Origin: Gammaproteobacteria bacterium
Lineage (GTDB): Bacteria; Pseudomonadota; Gammaproteobacteria; Arenicellales; Arenicellaceae
NCBI GenBank assembly: GCA_030426005.1
Contig: JAUHZM010000114.1
Location: forward strand, 1-8,921
Direction of reading: 5' to 3'
Length of the DNA stretch: 8,921 nt
Numbering within the stretch: the first letter of the stretch is position 1; each line of letters begins with the position of its first letter. This document shows, piece after piece, positions 6,010 to 8,921 of the stretch. A program made the position numbers and the translations under genes. The notes under the pieces are model-generated. The model was not told where the DNA came from. It worked only from the letters and a program-made list of their open reading frames with translations, and made no database searches.

Positions 6010-6630
6010 ATGAAATTTATTTTGTCACTGAGTCGTAACACGCTTATGGTCTTTGCCCTGTTGCTGGTGGCTGGCCAAGCGCACGCCATGAAGGCGCCGG
6101 ACGTGGTCGTCAAAGAGACAGTTGACAGCATGGTCTCCCAGCTGCAGAAAAATCGCGAACTGTATACCGCAGATAACAAGGCATTGTATGCCATGTTGGA
6201 TAAAACGCTGGTGCCTGCGTTGAACGTGGATCGAATGGCTGACTTGATTTTGGGTCGTGAAGTCTCTAAATCTGCAACGACTGCGCAAAAGAAGGCGTTT
6301 ATCAGTGAGTTCAAGACGTTTCTATTGCAGAGTTATGCCACTGGCCTGTTAAGTGCAACTGGTGACGAGAAAGTGATTTACGAGCCAGTCGACCTAGCAC
6401 CTGGTGCGGACCGTGTGAAAATCAAAGCCACATTGATCTCAGCATCGGGTTCATCTTACCCAATAGTGTTGTCCATGAGTAATAAAGGCGACACGCAATG
6501 GCGTGCCTACAACTTAGAAGTGGTTGGCATTAACGTCATCCGTACCTATAAGGCGAGCTTTGCTGCGACTTTGCAGCAAAAAGGAATCGACGGTTTGATT
6601 GCTGACTTGAAGGCAAAAAACAAAGCGTAA
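6010..6630 (+). CDS. mlaC: MlaC/Ttg2D-family periplasmic phospholipid-binding protein
   Basis: MlaC shuttles phospholipids through the periplasm between the outer-membrane MlaA-porin complex and the inner-membrane MlaFEDB transporter, keeping the outer leaflet free of phospholipid. The 206 residues begin with a signal peptide (1-26, likely cut after AHA). The mature part shows family landmarks: a helical N-terminal region, the NVDRMADLILG segment (72-82), AQKKAFISEFKTFLLQSYA (92-110), an Ile/Tyr-rich strand ending IYEPVDLAPG (123-132), and WRAYNLEVVGINVIRTYKASF (164-184), matching the family pattern W-x-v-y-x-v-x-v-x-G-x-x-x-x-x-x-Y-x-x-x-F. The ribosome site GGAG (5998-6001) lies 8 bases before the ATG. 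Unlike E. coli, no mlaF, mlaE, mlaD or mlaB is adjacent, and a strong hairpin follows the stop codon. Identity is good; partners must lie elsewhere or differ. Confidence 0.9.
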   Translation: MKFILSLSRNTLMVFALLLVAGQAHAMKAPDVVVKETVDSMVSQLQKNRELYTADNKALYAMLDKTLVPALNVDRMADLILGREVSKSATTAQKKAFISEFKTFLLQSYATGLLSATGDEKVIYEPVDLAPGADRVKIKATLISASGSSYPIVLSMSNKGDTQWRAYNLEVVGINVIRTYKASFAATLQQKGIDGLIADLKAKNKA

Positions 6631-6660
6631 TTCCGTCTTAATCCTTTAAACCATACATTT

Positions 6661-6697
6661 CAGCACGAGCCAACCAAGGGTTGGCTCGTGCTGTTTC
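6661..6697 (+). terminator. Strong hairpin terminator after mlaC
   Basis: Bases 6661-6675 and 6679-6693 are perfectly complementary, forming a 15 base-pair GC-rich stem with the 3-base loop AAG, followed by TTTCT. It starts 31 bases after the mlaC stop. The T-run is short, so termination may be partial; the hairpin could also protect the mlaC message from 3' exonucleases. There is no T-run on the other side, so it acts only rightward. Any start codon placed within it for the next gene is unlikely. Confidence 0.8.
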
Positions 6698-6718
6698 TAA
6701 CCCTAGCCGTAATGAATT

Positions 6719-6731
6719 GGTGAATCCTGTG
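6719..6731 (+). promoter_or_regulatory. Ribosome site that decides the ABC ATPase start
   Basis: GGTGA (6719-6723), complementary to the 16S rRNA 3' end, lies 5 bases before GTG at 6729-6731. The competing in-frame starts, TTG 6681 (inside the terminator stem) and GTG 6720, have no comparable site, and no in-frame ATG occurs before the Walker A motif. Starting at 6729 gives 308 residues, the length I recall for E. coli YadG. Confidence 0.55.
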
Positions 6732-7655
6732 ACCGCACCGAAAAAAGCCATCACAATTGACGGTGTCAGTAAGCGATACGGAAGCTTGCAGGCGCTCGAT
6801 AACGTAAGTTTTGATATCTACCAAGGTGAGTTTTTTGGTTTGCTTGGCCCGAATGGTGCTGGCAAGTCTACGTTGATCAGCGCGTTGGCCGGGTTATTGC
6901 GGGTCGATCAAGGAAACCTGAGCATCATGGGTGCCGACGTGGTCAAAGATTATCGGCGTGCCCGTCAGAACCTTGGTGTGGTGCCGCAAGAAATTGTGAT
7001 GGACCCGTTTTTCACAGTGCGTGAAACCCTGGAGTTTCAATCCGGCTATTTTGGCGTTAAAAACAACGAGCAGTGGATTGACGAGCTGCTGGAGCAACTT
7101 AATCTAGCAGACAAAGCACACACCAACATGCGGAAGCTGTCCGGTGGCATGAAGCGCCGCGTGTTGATCGCACAAGCTTTAGTGCATAAGCCGCAAGTGT
7201 TGGTATTGGATGAGCCAACGGCGGGGGTTGATGTTGAGCTGCGTCAATCAATGTGGCGTTTTGTGCGGCGTCTGCACCGCGAAGGGCATACCATTGTGCT
7301 CACCACCCATTATCTGGAAGAAGCGGAAGAGCTGTGTGATCGCATTGCGATTATCAATAAAGGGCAGATGATCGCGTTGGAGAGCAAAGAAGATCTGCTC
7401 GCGCGCGGCCTGGGGTCAACCTTGCATGTTCGAGCAACACACACGATCGATGCGATCCCCAAAGAGTTCAAAGCTCGTATAACTAAACTCGAGGGGAATG
7501 TGTTGGAGATGTCACTCAAACGCGATGTTGACTCAGTGATGGATATTCTTGACCGCCTACGTGCCGCGTCCATGAAAATCGACTACGTGAGTGTGGTTAA
7601 CGACAAGCTCGAAGATGTATTTGTGCGCTTAACTGGCAACCAGGGAGGCAACTAA
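6729..7655 (+). CDS. yadG: ABC-2 type transporter ATP-binding protein, YadG-like
   Basis: This is the cytoplasmic ATPase of a two-gene ABC-2 transporter, presumably an exporter, whose cargo is unknown. From the GTG at 6729 it has 308 residues. Motifs are complete: Walker A GPNGAGKST (40-48), Q-loop Gln87 in VVPQE, signature LSGGMKRR (137-144), Walker B VLVLDEP (157-163) with catalytic Glu162, D-loop near Gly166-Asp168, and switch His194 in TTHYLEEAEELC. The LSGGMKRR form and AGVDVELRQSMW (165-176) are characteristic of YadG. About 75 residues after the ATPase core form the C-terminal domain of this family. It lies 35 bases after the mlaC terminator and one base before the permease gene. No clear promoter was found between terminator and start, so it may depend on read-through. 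It is not MlaF, whose permease partner is a different family. Confidence 0.88.
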   Translation: MTAPKKAITIDGVSKRYGSLQALDNVSFDIYQGEFFGLLGPNGAGKSTLISALAGLLRVDQGNLSIMGADVVKDYRRARQNLGVVPQEIVMDPFFTVRETLEFQSGYFGVKNNEQWIDELLEQLNLADKAHTNMRKLSGGMKRRVLIAQALVHKPQVLVLDEPTAGVDVELRQSMWRFVRRLHREGHTIVLTTHYLEEAEELCDRIAIINKGQMIALESKEDLLARGLGSTLHVRATHTIDAIPKEFKARITKLEGNVLEMSLKRDVDSVMDILDRLRAASMKIDYVSVVNDKLEDVFVRLTGNQGGN

Positions 7656-7656
7656 A

Positions 7657-8421
7657 GTGAATTGGTTATCGTGTTACACCCTGTTTAAAAAAGAAGTACT
7701 GCGCTGGGTCAAAGTTTGGCTGCAAACCGTATTGGCCCCCGTGGTCACCGCATGGCTGTACCTGCTGGTGTTCGGGCATGTTCTGGAAGGTCGAGTCGAA
7801 GTATTTGACGGTGTGAGCTATACCCAGTTCTTAATACCGGGACTGCTGATGATGACGGTGATCCAAAATGCGTTTGCCAATACCTCTTCGAGCATGATTC
7901 AGTCTAAAGTGATGGGCAGCATTGTGTTCATCCTGTTGCCGCCATTTTCCGCCTTGGAGATGTTTTTTGCTTACATCGGTGCAGCCGTTATGCGTGGACT
8001 GGCCGTTGGCGTTGGCGTTTTTGTGCTGGCCGTGTGGTACGCAGATGTGCCAATCGATAACTTTTTTATCATTCTGTTATTTGCGGTTTTGGGTAGCTAT
8101 ACGCTCGGTGCGCTCGGCTTGATCGCGGGTATGTGGGCCGAGAAGTTTGATCAAATTGCCGCGTTCCAGAGCTTTTTGATCGTGCCGTTGACCTTTCTGA
8201 GCGGTGTTTTCTACTCGATTAACTCATTGCCAGATATGTGGGCTGCTTTGTCCCGCTGGAACCCGTTTTTTTACATGATCGATGGATTTCGATATGGCTT
8301 TTTCGGCCAGTCTGACCAGCCGGTGCTGTTTAGCTTTCTGGCCATGGCGGCCGCCGCTTTACTACTAACGGTCGTTTGTCTGGTTTTGTTGCAACGAGGC
8401 TACAAATTACGCGATGCTTAA
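7657..8421 (+). CDS. yadH: ABC-2 type transporter permease, YadH-like
   Basis: This is the inner-membrane partner of the preceding ATPase; 254 residues, against about 256 for E. coli YadH. It shows six hydrophobic segments at roughly 24-41, 57-75, 104-127, 134-158, 164-186 and 227-246. Family signatures include QFLIPGLLMMTVIQNAFAN (57-75), LSGVFYSINSLP (181-192) and NPFFYMIDGFRYGF (202-215), all with close counterparts in YadH. It starts at GTG 7657-7659, with a strong GGAGG site (7644-7648) embedded in the end of the ATPase gene and only one base between stop and start, so the two are translationally linked. The permease is ABC-2 and not MlaE-like. The substrate cannot be read from the sequence; ABC-2 permeases export lipids, polysaccharides or drugs. 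Confidence 0.88.
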   Translation: MNWLSCYTLFKKEVLRWVKVWLQTVLAPVVTAWLYLLVFGHVLEGRVEVFDGVSYTQFLIPGLLMMTVIQNAFANTSSSMIQSKVMGSIVFILLPPFSALEMFFAYIGAAVMRGLAVGVGVFVLAVWYADVPIDNFFIILLFAVLGSYTLGALGLIAGMWAEKFDQIAAFQSFLIVPLTFLSGVFYSINSLPDMWAALSRWNPFFYMIDGFRYGFFGQSDQPVLFSFLAMAAAALLLTVVCLVLLQRGYKLRDA

Positions 8422-8508
8422 TGCGTGAAAACCGCTTAAGCTCGCTGGTTGCGGCACAGGGTTTCCGGTATCCTTGCGCCGAGTATTTAACAACATTGTG
8501 AACACACC

Positions 8509-8739
8509 ATGGTGACACCTGAGCAATTAAAAACCTGGATCGAAGCGGGCTTCGACAATGCAAGCGTGACAGTGGACGGCGACGGCCATCATTTTGAGGC
8601 GGTGATTGTGGCTGCCGAGTTTGAAGGCAAAAGTCGGATTCAACGCCACCAGCTGGTTTACGGTGCCCTGGGCGATAAGATGAAGGCCGAAGTTCACGCC
8701 TTATCGATGAAAACATTGACCCCGTCTGAAGCGCAATAG
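8509..8739 (+). CDS. ibaG: BolA/IbaG-family protein
   Basis: This is a small cytoplasmic BolA-fold protein of 76 residues, close to E. coli IbaG in length and sequence. BolA-type proteins pair with CGFS monothiol glutaredoxins to hold and pass on [2Fe-2S] clusters. Landmarks are GDGHHFEAVIV (24-34), the FEGKSRIQRHQLVYGAL segment (38-54), and HALS (63-66), whose His63 corresponds to the conserved C-terminal histidine used as a cluster ligand in BolA-glutaredoxin complexes. A second histidine pair, His27-His28, is in the loop where the family's other ligand usually sits. It begins 87 bases after the permease stop. The ATG has little Shine-Dalgarno match. A -10-like TATCCT at 8469-8474 is present, but no -35 could be matched. 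The neighbouring CGFS glutaredoxin strongly supports an Fe-S trafficking role. Confidence 0.9.
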   Translation: MVTPEQLKTWIEAGFDNASVTVDGDGHHFEAVIVAAEFEGKSRIQRHQLVYGALGDKMKAEVHALSMKTLTPSEAQ

Positions 8740-8761
8740 CGTTATTTTTGAGGTATTAGAC

Positions 8762-8921
8762 ATGACAGAACAAGTATCAATGCACGACCAAATCAAAGAA
8801 ACGGTCACTAACAATGAAATCGTATTGTTTATGAAAGGCAACGCGAGTTTTCCGCAATGTGGTTTTTCTGGCCGCGCAGTGCAGATTTTGAATGCACTCG
8901 GCGCAGAATTCGTCACCGTCG
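8762..8921 (+). CDS. grxD: CGFS monothiol glutaredoxin Grx4, N-terminal part (runs off the right edge)
   Basis: Grx4-type monothiol glutaredoxins bind a [2Fe-2S] cluster with glutathione and deliver it, often as a heterodimer with a BolA-family protein. Only 53 residues are in the window. They show the family start: a short helix (7-17), the strand NEIVLFMKG (18-26) with glutathione-contacting Lys25, and the active-site CGFS (33-36) followed by GRAVQILNALG (37-47). Cys33 is the single active-site cysteine that defines the monothiol class. The ATG at 8762-8764 follows a GAGG ribosome site (8750-8753) and lies 22 bases after the ibaG stop, so the two are probably co-transcribed. E. coli has murA, not grxD, after ibaG. 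The class is certain; the remainder of the protein cannot be assessed. Confidence 0.95.
   Translation, partial: MTEQVSMHDQIKETVTNNEIVLFMKGNASFPQCGFSGRAVQILNALGAEFVTV

Noticed and set aside
6712..6723. Tiny frame ATG-AAT-TGG-TGA before the ABC ATPase, and the shared TGAATTGGT at the permease start (7658-7666).
   Set aside because: A three-codon frame without its own ribosome site and a nine-base match are expected by chance.
8446..8474. Possible promoter for ibaG: TATCCT at 8469-8474, the same hexamer as before mlaC.
   Set aside because: The nearest -35-like TTGCGG leaves a spacer of only 14 bases, and no hexamer at 16-18 bases resembles TTGACA. The hexamer shared with the mlaC upstream region is too short to count as a motif.

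Overview
The window is a stretch of chromosome from a gammaproteobacterium, probably a non-enteric and possibly marine one. It combines the lipopolysaccharide (LPS) supply and export block yrbG-kdsD-kdsC-lptC-lptA-lptB-rpoN, which has the same order as in Escherichia coli, with divergent mlaC and ibaG genes. Base composition looks close to 50% G+C by eye. No insertion sequence, CRISPR array, tRNA or rRNA was seen, and the region reads as core chromosome.

Minus strand, 5208 down to 1: a Na+/Ca2+ exchanger-family membrane protein (YrbG), arabinose-5-phosphate isomerase (KdsD), KDO-8-phosphate phosphatase (KdsC), LptC, LptA, LptB and the first 132 residues of sigma-54 (RpoN). KdsD and KdsC are two steps of KDO synthesis. 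LptC, LptA and LptB belong to the machine that carries finished LPS to the outer membrane. kdsD and kdsC overlap by 4 bases and lptA and lptB are 3 bases apart, so most of this is probably one transcript. Two gaps stand out. The 156-base lptC-lptA gap carries a possible internal promoter, and the 184-base lptB-rpoN gap carries a long imperfect dyad.

Plus strand, 5399 to 8921: a small DUF4282-like membrane protein with a lysine-rich tail, MlaC (periplasmic phospholipid carrier), a strong terminator-like hairpin, a YadG/YadH-type ABC-2 ATPase and permease pair, a BolA-family protein (IbaG) and the first 53 residues of a CGFS monothiol glutaredoxin (Grx4). In E. coli this side holds mlaFEDCB-ibaG-murA. 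Here mlaF, mlaE, mlaD and mlaB are absent from the expected place, an ABC-2 pair sits between mlaC and ibaG, and grxD rather than murA follows ibaG.

The theme is outer-membrane construction: LPS synthesis and export on one strand, phospholipid carriage and an uncharacterised exporter on the other, with an Fe-S trafficking pair at the right edge. The most unusual points are an LptC that stops about 45 residues short of the family norm, an LptA with a highly charged insert of about 76 residues before its last strand, and an MlaC without its usual partners beside an ABC-2 transporter. I saw no clearly new multi-gene defence or mobile system. All family assignments rest on recognised motifs and remembered homologues, not on a database search.
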